From Bisporella sp. PMI_857 (taxonomy: Eukaryota; Ascomycota; Leotiomycetes; Helotiales; Helotiaceae): a DNA stretch of 64,000 nt. Below the pieces are notes generated by a model. That model did no database searches. It saw only the letters and a program-made list of their open reading frames with translations, and had not been told where the DNA came from. The stretch spans positions 186,001 to 250,000 of the forward strand of contig JAJSPD010000042.1 of NCBI GenBank assembly GCA_021307315.1, read 5' to 3'. Shown piece after piece: positions 13,011 to 26,250 of this stretch. The position numbers were made by a program, and so were the translations under genes. Numbering within the stretch: position 1 is the first letter of the stretch; each line of letters opens with the position of its first letter.

Positions 13011-13290
13011 GCTATCGACGGTAGAGAATTGTCTGTCCCGATATAAACTTTAGTTGTGCTTCGGGGAGATAGTGAGATACCGCGCTGGGTAGAGCCTGTA
13101 GTGACAGTGATGCTATTCACATGAGGGTGGAACAGGAAAAACGTTGGACCGTGAATGCCTGGATATTGTGGCATCAAATCACGTCCACCGCGAATTTTTG
13201 GGATCTCAGGTACTAAAAGAAAGAGCTTTCGCAGCGTACGCCTCACGATAATTTGCGACACTTTTTTCAGAATAAGGGCAAATTTTCAAG
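13011..13290. promoter_or_regulatory. Shared divergent promoter region of the HMG-box and CCT theta genes
   Basis: Only 280 bp separate the two start codons, which point away from each other. Both promoters must lie here or overlap the 5' parts of the genes. I see no clear TATA box, which is common for fungal housekeeping genes. Confidence 0.6.
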
Positions 13291-15083
13291 ATGTCTCTAA
13301 ATATTCCAAATGCGCCGAACGCCGGGCTCTTTAAACAAGGATATCAGAAGTATATCTTCCAAGTCTTCTCGCAAAATTGACAACTAACCTGCAATAGCTA
13401 TGAATCTGAAGATGGAGCTGTTCTACGAAATATTGACGCCTGCCGAACCATAGCTTCGACTGTACAAACCTCCCTTGGGCCATATGGCCGAAACAAAATC
13501 GTCATCAACCATCTCCAGAAGATGATTCTGACCAGCGATGCAGCCACAATCCTCCACGAGCTTGACGTTGTTCACCCTGCCGCAAAGCTTATTGTTATGG
13601 CAAGTCAGCAACAAGAAGCTGAGATGGGAGATGCTACAAATCTGGTAATTGTGCTTGCGGGAGAGCTTCTCAAGAAGGCTGAGGATTTATTACGAATGGG
13701 CTTAAAGACTAGCGATGTGGTGACTGGATACGAACGTGCCCAGAAGTTTGCCTTGGACGAATTAGAGAATCTTGTTATTGATAAAGTTGAGGATATTAGA
13801 TCACAAGCGGAGCTCAGCAAAGCCATTCGTACAGTTGTTGCTAGCAAACAAAGCGGCAGCGAGGATTTTCTGGCAGATATGGTTGCTGAGGCTGTATTAG
13901 CCGTACTTCCTAAGAACCCTATCAACTTCAACGTAGACAATATCCGGGTAGTCAAGATAATGGGTGGGAGCTTAGAACAAAGCAAGGTGGTAAAGGGCAT
14001 GGTTTTCGGACGTGAACCAGACGGATCAGTGAAGAAGGCAACAAGAGCAAAGGTCGGGGTATACTCATGCCCGATCGATATCAGCCAAACTGAGACCAAG
14101 GGAACGGTTCTGCTACACAATGCGAAGGAGATGTTGGATTTTACGAAAGGAGAGGAGACTCAACTCGAGACCGCTATAAAAGAACTATATGATTCTGGAC
14201 TTCGTGTCGTTGTAGCTGGCTCCACAGTCGGCGAGCTTGCGATGCACTACCTCAACCGCTTTGGTATTCTAGTCATTCGTATTCTCAGCAAATTTGAGCT
14301 CCGGAGATTATGTAGGGTGGTTGGAGCAACTCCACTTGCTCGGCTGGGCGCTCCCATGCCAGATGAGATGGGTAACGTTGATGTTGTTGAGACCCTAGAG
14401 ATTGGAGGAGATCGAGTCACGGTTTTCAGACAAGAGAACGAGACTACGAGAACAGCCACTTTGGTTATTCGAGGAGCGACGCAAAATCACCTAGATGACA
14501 TTGAGCGTGCTGTTGATGACGGAGTCAACGTTGTGAAGGCTATCACAAGAGATGCCAGGTTAGTGCCGGGTGCAGGAGCCACTGAGATGCAGCTCGTAGA
14601 GCGGATACAGGCTTTTGGTGATCTTACACCTGGTCTGTCTCAATACTCTATTCGAAAGTTTGGTGAAGCATTCGAGGTCATTCCTAGAACGTTAGCAGAG
14701 AGTGCTGGCCTGGACGCGACAGAAGTTTTGAGTAGGCTTTACGCAGCTCATCATAAGAAGGATGACTGGACGACTGGCGTAGACATCGAGGTAAGGAATT
14801 GATCATTCCTTTAAACTGATATAAGTGCTAATACTTCAAAGAACGAAGACAACACTGGCATTTTAGATGCAAAGGATGAGGGCATTCTAGATCTTATGAT
14901 CTCAAAGAGCTGGGCTATCAAGCTAGCCACGGAAGCAGCTCGAACGGTACTTTCTGTTGATCAAATTATTGTTGCACGGCAAGCCGGTGGCCCTAAACCT
15001 CCTGGACCAAACCCTGTAAGTCACCTATACGCATTCCAGGTGGATTTTTTAACTAACTATATCAGAACTGGGATGAGGACTAG
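13291..15083 (+). CDS. CCT8: T-complex protein 1 subunit theta (CCT8)
   Basis: Four exons (13291-13349, 13398-14790, 14842-15015, 15066-15083) give 547 residues, the normal size for this subunit. The last exon codes only NWDED plus stop, so the protein ends PGPNPNWDED. Group II chaperonin signatures are present: TSLGPYGRNK near residue 43, KMILTSDAATIL, GDATN at about 97-101 (nucleotide binding and hydrolysis), VPGAGATE in the lower equatorial part and the KPPGPNP tail. Theta is one of eight different subunits of the cytosolic CCT/TRiC ring that folds actin, tubulin and WD40 proteins using ATP. All introns are short and in phase, with a CTAAC branch before exon 2. No lesion is seen. Confidence 0.96.
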
Positions 15084-17620
15084 ATAAATAGAAGCTTAGA
15101 TATATTACGTTCAGATACTAATGATGTGTACAATATCAAAAGTCGTCCTATGTATACACCTCATTTTCATTTTCATTCGAATGTAAGATGTTCTCAGTAT
15201 CACAGCGTCAGTCATAGCTCAATGTTGGGGCATATCTTTAAAAGCATTTTTGAACATTCTACATTCTATGGCCCTTACATTCTTACTATTCTTCCGCTGG
15301 TGTCTTGTCCACCCATAACCTTCACTTGTTCAGGCGAAATTTCTCTATGTTGTTGAAAGTTGAGCACGTTCGTATGCTACTACCTTTTTATTTCGAGCCT
15401 GAACGTGTAAAAATACGAATCATATTCTCATAGAATGTACTTGGCACGATTCCCCTCATCTGCGTACTTTAGTCTTAACTTCGAGGTCTTTCGACAATAC
15501 CTTTGTAAGCTCAAATGGCTTTATATATAGAGCTATCGCTATAATAAGACCCAAGCCTCTCAGCAAGATTTGTCGCCCTTGATCTTGTAGTTTCTGATGA
15601 GTTCTCCTTGCTCATGTAGCAAGTATGAGACATACGGTTTACAGTCTCTTTAGAGTAGCCGGGAAGACTGAATCATCACTCGCTATATGCCCCAGATCAG
15701 TTAATGGTCTTCTCCGCCGAATGGAACCCGTGCCAAGTGCGATTTAGGCCACCACTCAACGTAAGAATGGTCCTCTGGGATTCGTATGGACCAAATATTG
15801 CCATAAGAAAAGTGCCGTTGACAGATAATTTTCCCATGGGATCAAGAATCTTAATTGTTATCTTTTAGGCAAACATTAAATTGGCGAGAACATAAAGCTC
15901 ATTAGCTAGAAAAGGGAGCTTGCAGACAAGGAGTTAACATTAGGCATGCAGCGGTTTAAATATTTCTACTAATGCTGCATCAATAAATTCGAACTTCTTG
16001 GAGAGAGAATTGCGAGCTCCACTTGAGAGTTTTGCCATTTGAGATGAGCATCGACAATCTATCACACCACCTACAGGCTTCTCCATCTACATGCGTTGAC
16101 TTGCATACAGATAAATGCCACCATTATTTCGTGTACAGTTGGTGATGGACATCTAAGCGTCTTCTCACCTCCTCATGAGACGGCACTCGAATTAGGTTTA
16201 ATTCCGCTCCATTCAATCCCATGTGAGTGCCAAGATATAGCGTAATAAAGCGCTCATGACAGATTTTATATCATTATCAAGGGATACTAGCATGCATGAT
16301 AGGAGGACGCTACGACGGCCCATCAAATACTTCAGAGTGTGGGCAGGATGCCCCAATATGACATTACCAATTACGGTATCACCGATGGGTACAGTAATCT
16401 GGCCCGTTGTCTCTTTCACAATATTCTCCAAACATACTCCTCAGTCTGCTCCTACTTTATCCACGCCACCAAATGGATTATCTTGTGATAGAGCCTTCTG
16501 CCACTTAGCCATAAAGCGGCAGTAAGAATTGTGACAGACCGTAAGGACCCTAAACTCTTTGAGGGAAGAAAAGGGGACCATGCCCGTCACTGGTAAGTTG
16601 GCCGAATGAAATAAACCTTCTTAGCGTACAGTTATACTTGCGGGTGGTAAATATCGCTTTCACAAAATATGCCAGGGCAACATATGAAGACTATTTTCTG
16701 CAAAATTACTCGCCAGTGGTCTCCCTTAACCACATCCACGAGCATTTCCTTGCAAGTTGGTTAGGAGATTATCTCAGCAAGTAATTCCTATAGAAGATAA
16801 AGATTAAAGCATCATATTTAAGTAAATGTAACGTCATACTCAGAGTGCAAGAACCTATCGCCCTCCAGATGATAACCCAAGCAGCCATATTCAGAAAAGT
16901 CTGACATACAGAATTTGAGTCAAACATTCAGTATTGCTAATCAGATAAGGCACATGAGTTCAAGTAGTGTGTACTAGACTGCCGTCCTCAGTCTTGCTAC
17001 TTGGTTCTTTGGAACCTTGATAGATTCAAAGGTCCAGTCACCATTCTCAATAAGTCGAGCTGGATGCCAAGAAGTGTAGTGGCGGCCGCATAATGAAAGA
17101 TATATTTGCTATTGCTTTGGCAGCCTAAGAGTGACTGCAAATCAAATTATTATTACTCCATTTTAGTTTTGTGGAAAATAAAGTGAATGTCTAGAAGACC
17201 CAAGTGGTGGAGTATCAAGCTTAGGTGGCCACTAGAAAGGGCAGGAGAATAATCACGTGATAAACCGCTGAAAAGGAGATTCATATTGTTCTAGCCATCC
17301 AAAGACAGACAAGGTTTGCGATTAAGCAATTGTGAGGATGTTAGTATTAGTAAGTTCCCTGCCAAGAAGGGCAAAATGGATGCCCCAGCCAGATCACATG
17401 ATGTCAATATTCTCTACTCGATTCATGTTATCTTGCTGCCTAAGATCTCATTATTCACAACAAGGTAGGTTCGCAAATGATATAAAGGTAAACAATTGAA
17501 CATCATGTCAACAAATCTGAAATCTGCCTCACAGATCAGCAGGAAAGCGCTGATTCTCCAATATTTCCCCTCCAGCTTGTGCTTTTGTGTACTCTCAAAG
17601 ATTATCTGAGCTCTCACGCT
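15084..17620. other. Intergenic, no gene seen
   Basis: A 2.5-kb AT-rich spacer. The small frames at 15126-15356 and 16213-16525 lie over each other on opposite strands and show no family signature. A part similar to this in composition flanks the 2EXR gene to the right. Confidence 0.5.
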
Positions 17621-18458
17621 ATGGCAAGCTCATGTCCACATGTAATAGCACCAAGCTCAGATCTACGATTCCATTCATTCCCCGACCTGCCAACAGAGCT
17701 ACGTCTGAAGATTTGGGAACTTGCCATCACAGAGCCTCGGACAGTCACAGTCGCTGGCGTGAAGCCACCGTATCAGCGAGGTGAACCGCGAACTAGTCCA
17801 AGGTTCCGGGCCAATATCTTTATCCCACCTGTACTCCACGTCTGTCAAGAATCTCGACGCGAAGCTCTCGCCGTATACACGCCTTGTCTCCGCACTCCAG
17901 CAGAGAAGCACCTCCCAGCCATCAGTTATATCTATGTCTCATTCGAGAATGATACGTTCTATTTTACTGAATCACTGCTTGTATATCTGACTCTGATCGA
18001 GCTCCAAGGTATTAGAAAGTTAGTTTTGGATGTGACTGATGCTGAATACTTCGGGCACTTCAATATGGATATCATTAAGGACATGTCAAGTTTAAAGACA
18101 CTGGACTTATTCGCAGACAAAGGCCTTGCCTATGGTTGGAAGTAAGCTCATCTCATACCCCTATTTGACAGATAACACTGGTGCTGTATATCGTACTTTT
18201 GCTCTCTCTCATCATACAACCAAAACCTAAGCATTTATTCTGAAAAGTCAGCGCTCTGACCAATTATCGCTTTCATTTTCTAGTATTGATCCAAATCGGT
18301 ACAGTCTAGATCCAAATCGGTACATATCTCAACTGACTGGGCCGTTTGCGGACGCAAAAGAGCTGAACCCTGATTGGGAGTGTCCTGAAGTGAGGGTATT
18401 CAACCGGGGAAGCAAATTGCTGGTCGGGAGCGTTACTGGGGGAAAATGGGCAGAGTAA
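17621..18458 (+). CDS. 2EXR-domain protein
   Basis: Two exons (17621-18141 and 18284-18458) code for 231 residues. The start is the ATG at 17621 giving MASSCPHV; an upstream CTG-type extension is not needed. Residues 19-70 show the 2EXR fold seen in many Pezizomycotina proteins: FHSFPDLPTELRLKIWELAI, then RTVTV and PPVLHVCQESRREAL. A weaker hydrophobic repeat region follows (GIRKLVLDVTDAEYF). The family is F-box-like and highly expanded in fungi; its molecular role is unknown. Inside exon 2 a 21-bp direct duplication repeats DPNRY. No partner gene is evident; the HeLo-like/Hsp70 gene lies about 1.1 kb downstream on the same strand. Confidence 0.75.
18288..18324 (+). repeat. In-frame 21-bp tandem duplication inside exon 2
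   Basis: The 16-base word GATCCAAATCGGTACA occurs twice with a 21-bp period, duplicating DPNRY and keeping the reading frame. It looks like a recent slippage or unequal-exchange event. Confidence 0.85.
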
Positions 18459-19550
18459 TTTTACCTTTTCTTGCAGCTGTGGTATCGCAAGTGAACGGCG
18501 CGAAGTCCGGACCAGATCACTACTCTTCGCAATACGTCGAGTTAGGGAATCAGGCACTGTCATTTCCTTCACTTACGGAATGCTGGAGTAAAAAGGACGT
18601 TACTTGGAATCCCACACAATGCCAAGAACGGTATGAATCGCAGTGGAAATCAACATTAAGAAAGGCGGGAGGTTGAGATCGCTGATGTTGCGGAAAATCA
18701 TATGAAAAACGGAAGCGAAGTTTTAATAGAACGCAAGGCAAAAAGCGAGATGGGCCATTTAGAAAGCTGTCTTATTTCTGAGGCTCAAACTTGAACAAAT
18801 GTCACACAACTGTCGAGACTATCTCCTGCCCATTTCAGAGATGGGTTTGGATGTCAGACTCTAGTATATAGAATTCGTGGTAAATTTTTCATAAGGTCGA
18901 AAAATCTGCTACATACACTTGCACTGTGATGTTAACCCATATAATGGAGCAAAGCTAAATTTTAGTTGTCTCCTAAGTCGTCTACTTAAGCGCTCATTCC
19001 ACTACATCCTATTCACCACCAGCCACGCCTTTCTCAACCACTATGTAACAAAGAGGTCCAAAAATAGACATTATATAAAGGAATAGGGTATGGTACAATG
19101 TAGTGCAATCCCAGTCTACTGGTATGCATGCTGTTCATGTTGGTGAAATGAGAAAAGCCGTCAGCTGGAAGAAGTTCAAATGCCCCACCCGAAAGTTTCT
19201 AGAAAACCACATATGAGGTGTCCGTTGTATTAATCTTCATATTCGGTTTTATTGTGTTTCTTGACCTTTATTATTGAATGGGTGTCAGCACGTGAGACAT
19301 GCACTTTCTACCAGTGTGTCAGAAATATAATATTGAAAGAGGTATCACGTCGATAGAATACGGGTTGTAGTTGCTTGTATTGTATGGCCTATTACGTAAG
19401 CCAATTCCTGACAAAATGGATGTCGTTTTGCCTCCAGCCGTATCAGGGAATCCGCTTCGGCTGAAAACGCTTGGCTTGGTGCTGCTCAACCTCGATTGCA
19501 TAGGTTCAGGCACCTTGCCAACCAGCGCAAAGATATCCTTCGACCCTTAG
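18459..19550. other. Intergenic, no gene seen
   Basis: A 1.1-kb spacer; no domain-bearing frame or RNA gene was seen. Confidence 0.5.
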
Positions 19551-22500
19551 ATGGATCCATTATCAATAGCAGCGGGGTCAGCCAGTCTGGCTGTGTTATG
19601 TGTCAAAGTCTCGGCCACTCTGTACACTTGGGTAGAGGATACGCGCCAAGTCGATTCAAGTGTCACTGGGGTATGTGATGAGATACTTGCCCTGTCGCGA
19701 GTCCTTGACGCGATTAGCAAGAGCTGGAAAAGGAACCCTCAGATTGCAAGTGCTCAGATTGATCCTGATGGCACTCTCTGGTCGAGTGTCAGAGGGTCTC
19801 TTGATGATTGCAGAGCCACTCTTGAGAAGCTGGGTGCTACACTAGAAGATGTTCAGAGGGGACCTTTCTTGGTCGGGGATTCCTTAGACGCCCTACAAAA
19901 CAGATCAAGTTGAGTCTCAAAATGAAGGATATCGTTGTGTATAGACAACGCGTGCAGTCCTATAATAGTGCTATGCAAAGTGCACTTCACATGATCAACC
20001 TGTACACAACCGACGCAAATGTTTCATATCTAGGGCCAGTACTAATTTATTTGTAGCTGCCTTCTTTTACAGAGTAACTCCTCTCAAGAAACAGTTTTGC
20101 GTACCCTGTCGGACCTTAAATCACAGATTGGACGAGTTGAAGGGGCTTTGCAGTCACGAGATAACGTCACGGCCCTTGGTGATGAGCATGATGAGAGCCA
20201 ACGTATATCTCAAAATTTCAAGAAACTTGTCCACGCTGCAGAGACATTCCATTCTAGCGCTAGTACCATTATGATTGAAGGATCAAGATCTACTGTATGG
20301 GGTGGAAGCATGCTGGGAGATCCACTTAGCCAGGAGGAACTATCTAACATAGAAAATTGGATTCCGCCTCCAGGCATTGCTGAAGAAGATGAACAAGGAG
20401 AAGACGGTCTTTCTTCCACGGGGATGTCATCGTCGGCTGCAGACAGCTCTGTCAAGAGAGAACCCATAACCGGAGCAGACCTAGCGAATGATTCTGATTC
20501 AGACTCCGATATTGAGAAGGATCTCACTCAAAAGTTTGAAGAACTTGCAGTAGTGAAGCTGGAGGAGAGAGATTATGAGAAGGCAGAACAATTCTTCAGA
20601 AAGGTGATTGACAGAAAGGGAATGGAGAACCAATCCCCCGAAAATTTGGTCGCGATTAATATAAAGCTTGCCTATACGTGTTGTTTTCAAGGAAAATGGG
20701 AAGAAGCTGAGAATATTATTGTCCCGATTGCTACAGGAAAACAAAAAGTCGACGTTTCTGTCTTCCACGGTCTACACACACTCGCGCTTCTATACTTTGA
20801 ACGTAGCGAGCTAGATACAGCGGACAAGTATTGTAAGCGAGCGTTAGTTGGTAAGAAGAAGATACTCGGCAAAAAGCACCCTTCATATTACGAAAGTATA
20901 AACCTTCGAGCAAGAATTTGTTTAGCGAAAGGTTATCAAGCAGAATCCGAGGTACAGTCTGTCTTGTGTCCCGCATAGCTTCCTCTCACTCTGCTAACAA
21001 ACTATGTCTACTCAAAGGTCTATCTCAGCTTCCTTCCACCCGGATATACCAATGAATCTCCAGCTTCGCCTCTCGATTACCTATCCCAAGTGATTTTTAG
21101 CAAAGAAATTTCAACACCCAAGAATACTCCACTATCGCTTCCAAGTCCTTATACTGTCAGTGACGGCGAAGCCTCCTCTTTGTCTTCCGTCAGTCCAGCT
21201 GCTGCACGACCACACATCGGAGTACGAATGGCGCAAGACTTTGGCAGTCCCCGTCATGGCGGATCACGAACACCAGATCCTCCCAGAAGCGTAACAACCT
21301 TCTACCAAGATGTTACAAACCAGCGGCCGCATACTCCATCTGTGCACCCAGGTCCACCAGCTTTGCAGCAACCATTTTATCCTCAACCTGCTCCAGCATC
21401 AACATCAAATGCACTCTTACCTACACAACCATACACAGACACTGCTGTTCCAAGCTCAAGACGGACTCAAACGATGTTAATTGTTGGTATCGACTTTGGG
21501 GCTCAGGACTCTGCAGTTGCATTTGCTTTTACATCAAATACAGAAGCCCAGGAGGACATAATTACTGAGTGGCCAGGCTCGGGTAATTATTCTAAGCCAA
21601 GGGTATGCTGTAGCGGGTTGAGTTTGCGTTCGCAAAAGGGCTAACAAGGCATAGGTTCCCACAGTCCTTTATTATGACCAGTATCAAAAAGTTGTTGGGT
21701 GGGGTACTGACATTGCAGATGCGATTACACCAATGGGCTATCCAAAGCCTAATATACAAAAAGTCGAATGGTTCAAATTGCAACTCATGGATAAAGGGAA
21801 CAATTATGTCGTAAGTCTTGTCATTTTCATTTGTTTTCTGCTTTGCGCTGCGGGACTTGGGGGTGAGAGGTTGTTACTTTCTACAAGCTCTTTCTTGCTA
21901 TTCTATTTCAGTTCTAATCCAGTTCCTGATCCTCCGGATATCCACATGTAATTGACCAAGTGTTTGATTGGTTTCTAGGATTTCATCAATATACCTCCGT
22001 TGCCACCAGGCAAGTCCGCCATAGATGTTACTGCCGATTTTCTGTTCAAACTTCGTCAAGCAATACGAACACAACTACGAAAACGGCTCGGAGCAATTTT
22101 TGACCACGAAGAACGGAATATTCACTTCTCCTTCACCGTACCTACCATGTTTAACGAGGCAACACAATTGAAACTCCGTAACGCGATTGTTGCGGCTGGT
22201 TTTGTATCTACTCCCCATAGCGAGTATCTTAGTCTGATATCGGAACCAAAAAGTTTGGCAATGTACTGTACAAAAACAGGCTTGCTCAATCTTAAAGCTG
22301 GCGACGCTTTCATCGTGGTTGATTGCGGTGGAGGAACTGTCGATCTAATCGCATATGAGGTCGAGGATGAACTCCCCCTTACAATGAAGGAACTCACCGT
22401 GACAACTGGAGATTCTTGCGGGTAACAGGTCATCCTCGGTTTCAGATCGCAATACTAACCGCCTATAGATCAACTGCAACAAACCGAAATTTCAATAATA

Positions 22501-23891
22501 TACTCCAATCCAAACTGCGTCTGATGAGACTTCCTCAAGGATCTAAGACTGCATCACGTGTATACGCCAAATGCACCATAGACTTTGAGAACCGTATCCG
22601 GCATGATTTCCGTAATAATGGACAGAAATGGGCCGTTGATGTTGGAATTGAGGCAGATTACCCAGAAGTTGGCATTGAAGAAGGGTATATGGTTTTCACA
22701 AATGATGAAGTCTTGGCCTGCTTCGAGCCGGTAAGTACCTCTAGCATCAACTTGTACAAATTCTTTGGAAAACCAACTTTGCAGATGGATCTCGAACCTC
22801 TATCGTAGATGCCTTTGGGCAATGCCTTTGAAGCGCTTCTTACGTTGTTTTGTTGGCCTTTTATGTTAAGGAAGGACTAACTTGGCAGTAGGTTGTCAAT
22901 CGTATTATTGAGTTAATCAGAAATCAAATTATCGATGTGCGAGGAAAACATAAGATTCTACAGGTCAGTCAAAACTCATTATGTGATGCAACGCGAGTAT
23001 CATAAAATTAACTGCTTAATTCAGAACATATTGGTGGCAGGAACTTTCGGTGCAAGTGAACACTTATTTCAGCAAATCAAACTCCATATGCCGCCTGAAT
23101 TAATGCCAAGGATCGTTCGCCCAATGGATAGCGCAAATGCTAAGTCGAAAGGAGCAGTGGCTAACTTAATAGTGGGTAAGTATCAGCTTCACAGAGCAAG
23201 CTTTCTAAATTGGAAAGGTCCATGAGTAACTTGCTCTCAAGACATGCATACACTCCTTGAATGTCTTTTGAGCGAATCACTCAGAAGACAGTATCTTGTT
23301 TTTTAGATATTTGTGTATAGGCACGCTAACGTTGAATGCCTGATCCACAGACAGAGTGAGATCTCATAAGATTGCCCGCCGAAACTACTTTGTAGATAAG
23401 CTGCAACCATTTCAAAACGGCCTACATCCCGATTACTACTTCACCGGCTCGCCTGATGGGAAACAATACTGCAAGTACACACATCAACTGCTTATCAAAA
23501 AGGGCGAACGTGTCAAGATAGGCGAGCCTCTGAAGATTGTGTTGGAGAAATTTCTGGCCCCTAGTGGATCTCTAGTGATAGAAGATACGATATACACTTG
23601 TGATGACGACGAATATCCGGCCTTTACAACTAATCCAAGTAAGACTTCCTTGAATCATAAATATAAGTAGGCCAATTTTGACGCTTAATATTCGCAGGGC
23701 TCGAGCCTTGGGGGACTTGCTTAATCGATCTCTCTAAGAGACGAGCCGATTTGGAAAGTCTAAAGGTCCAAACTGCTAATGGAGCATTCTATCATATACA
23801 ATATGCTTTATACACCACACTTAACGATATGCTTGTATTCGAGGCTGTATTCATGGGCGAAGTTATAGGCGCTTGGTTCCTGGCATTCTAA
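19551..23891 (+). CDS. HeLo-like N-domain / TPR / Hsp70-type ATPase fusion protein (one frame break)
   Basis: About 1,160 residues in roughly ten exons. Exons from 20073 on: to 20951, 21018-21602, 21655-21810, 21979-22421, 22469-22730, 22892-22963, 23025-23175, 23351-23638, 23698-23891, all in phase. The N-terminus (MDPLSIAAGSASLAVLCVKV) is the HeLo-like domain found on fungal STAND proteins, continuing to DLKSQIGRVEGAL. A Ser/Asp-rich linker follows, then three TPR-like helical pairs (about 20530-20940), a Pro/Ser-rich linker with PPRSVTTFY, and an Hsp70 actin-type ATPase. Visible ATPase motifs are VGIDFGAQDSAVAFAF (phosphate 1), IVVDCGGGTVDLIAYEV (phosphate 2) and LVAGTFGASEHLF (adenosine). 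The C-terminal ~200 residues are not a canonical Hsp70 substrate domain. Near 19858-19861 (GGGG) the frame must shift by one base to continue as RRPTKQIKL. The intron at about 20002-20072 has alternative sites. Probably a signalling protein; function inferred only. Confidence 0.8.
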
Positions 23892-26250
23892 GTACCTCTG
23901 GCCATCAACCGAAGTAACTTTTGAACCTTCCAAGCTTATAGCATGATTTGAAATATTAAATCAACTACATCTAACGGCTCGTAACTATTCGTGGCTGTGA
24001 TGGCGCGAAACAATGGGAGCGGAATCACAACTCTGAAATTGCCATGATGCTTGGGAAAAATGTCTGCATATTATCAGCTGAATCGACAGTGGTCCTCCTA
24101 CGCTAATTTACAGGCGGACTAGGGCACGAAAGCTGTGTCCTCCCTTGCTCGCGAAAGAGCGTTGAAGAAGAGGAATATCATAGAAAGCTGATGGACATAC
24201 TGCGACTGCCGCAGATGGCCCAATTTGATGCTTTGCGACTCCATGGCACTAAGATGAAATGCGATATCAATGGATACAGTCTGAAGGCGACGGATCTGGT
24301 GGCCAATCCGTTAGCAGATGAAGTTTTGATATTCTCGTAGCCTACGAGACTTATCACCTGTCCATACATAGTGTATCAAATATGAAGTCTTAATGTTATT
24401 TAATTACTCCAGATATTAGTTAGGTTTGAAAGAAAGTTTGTTTAAAAAATGATGGATTGGAGAGTGCAAGTCAGCAACGACTTCAGGGCTCGCTTGCTAA
24501 ATGGTTAGCGTCTTGGATCATGCCTTAAGTGGAGCCAACCCCCTTGAACTTGATGAGATTTAACATACTTCACCTCATCACAACAGATCCTGAGTCTGGT
24601 TTGTGGCAGCATAAGGTACCATGAATCGCAATCCCAGATAATATCAGCTGTCTGTAGCTTTTCGTCCAGCGGTATCAACGAAAAGCTTCGGACATCTCTC
24701 ATTTAGGAATGCCCCCTCGTCGGCTTTGGATAGCCAACGAACCAGCGCCCCCCAGCATGCTCAGTTAGATGACTGCCTGTCTGACTATTGGCGGCGCGTG
24801 TTCATGGAACAGAAGGTCGCTCGAGACGTGCAAGAATCAGCTCAACCTGTTACCAAGCCCCCTGAACTTAAGTTAGGCAGATTTCATCATGATTTTTTGT
24901 ACATCTTGCTCTTCGATTAAATCAACACTCTGCACGCCAGCAACCTGCTGGAAGAGCTGAATACTTGAGGTTGAGTGCGTTGCCGGTATGTTAAGAAACT
25001 ACAATGCATACTGTGCCGCGGGGAACCACAAGAGACGGTATGCTATCTGTCAACCGTCATTCTAAGATACACTGAGTTTGAAGTGTGCATGGGAGCTGTC
25101 ACAGTGATCTGCCGCTTTGGGACTCAGCTTTTTCGTGGTATTTGTGGACTCTCGAGCTGATGTTGGATGGCATGTACGAATTGCCACCGAGAATCCTTCC
25201 ACGATCACCGAGTTAACATATCATTGGAGGAGCCTTGCGAACCTCTTGAGAACCTACGTACACGTTACACCGCGACCTTTCTGGCAGGTAAGTGCTGCTG
25301 GATCACACACTATGAAGGACAACCATGAATCTGTTGGTTTGGTATCAGTTGTGCTGTTGCAATCATTCATGGGCGTATCAAGTGTACACGTTGCGATAAT
25401 ATAGGGTAGCTAGCTGCCTCTGGCTTGCCCTTGGGAGGGGTATAATTCTTTTCTGGAAATAATAATAGTGTTGAGGCTCTGATGAGTGCAGGCCTATAGG
25501 CATCAGCTGGTTCTATTCGGTGTGGAACCTTCAGCCTTCCCATCATGTTTTACCTTTCCATCATCATTTTCCGACACCGACAATGCTTACTTACAATGTA
25601 TGCCTTCGTTTTGCAGATACTATTTTAGGTGCGGTACAACTGAAGCTGGGCCATCCTCAGCTGCAACCTATTCTCCAAAACAATTCCTGTGGTTCTTATT
25701 GCACGGCGGTGCCATTTGGTTGTCCCCCTAAAGAACGCCCCGATGTTCAGGCCATCCAGCGCGATGCCCTAAATAGGATTGATGCTCCGGCACTTTTTAT
25801 TAACCCCGCAATCATCATTTTTAAGGTTGCCTCTCAGAACCTCAGGGGGTGGACGGTGCTTCCGGCTCAGGGGTTCATGGTGATCATTTGTTGATCTCAG
25901 CCACAGCCCTTAACTTCCTGCTTGAGTTTAGTGGGTAATCTCTATGCGCTCCAGCTACTGCCAATGATTCGCTTCCAGAAAGACGCATCATCCGAGCAGC
26001 CAATCGACAACGTGCAACCCTAATTAATATCATAGGATTCAGGAACCAGTAAAAATGGTGGGATGCTGATTTCATGTGCTACTGTCTGATGACTGGACTA
26101 GCTGTATGTATGTATGTAACGTACCTTGGGATATTTTATATAAAGGGATCGTACTGCTCCAGACCAAAATACTTTCTACACTACTGCCTTCCTTTCCCCC
26201 TTCGCATCCTCCTTCCTCGCCGCTGCACATATTCCTGATCAAGTTTCAAT
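23892..26250. other. Intergenic, no clear gene
   Basis: A 2.4-kb spacer between the Hsp70 fusion and the NLP gene. Short frames (24178-24920, 25117-25894) lack recognisable domains and have no consistent exon structure. A TATATAA-like element (about 26135) lies about 115 bp before the NLP start and may be its TATA box. Confidence 0.45.

Noticed and set aside
12692..13261. 189-codon minus-strand open frame
   Set aside because: It overlaps the first intron and first exon of the HMG-box gene in another phase and the shared promoter; no domain is visible.
13605..14120. 171-codon minus-strand frame
   Set aside because: Antisense shadow of the well-supported CCT theta exon.
25117..25894. Overlapping plus-strand frames of 81-124 codons
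   Set aside because: No conserved motif, no exon continuity and no good start context.
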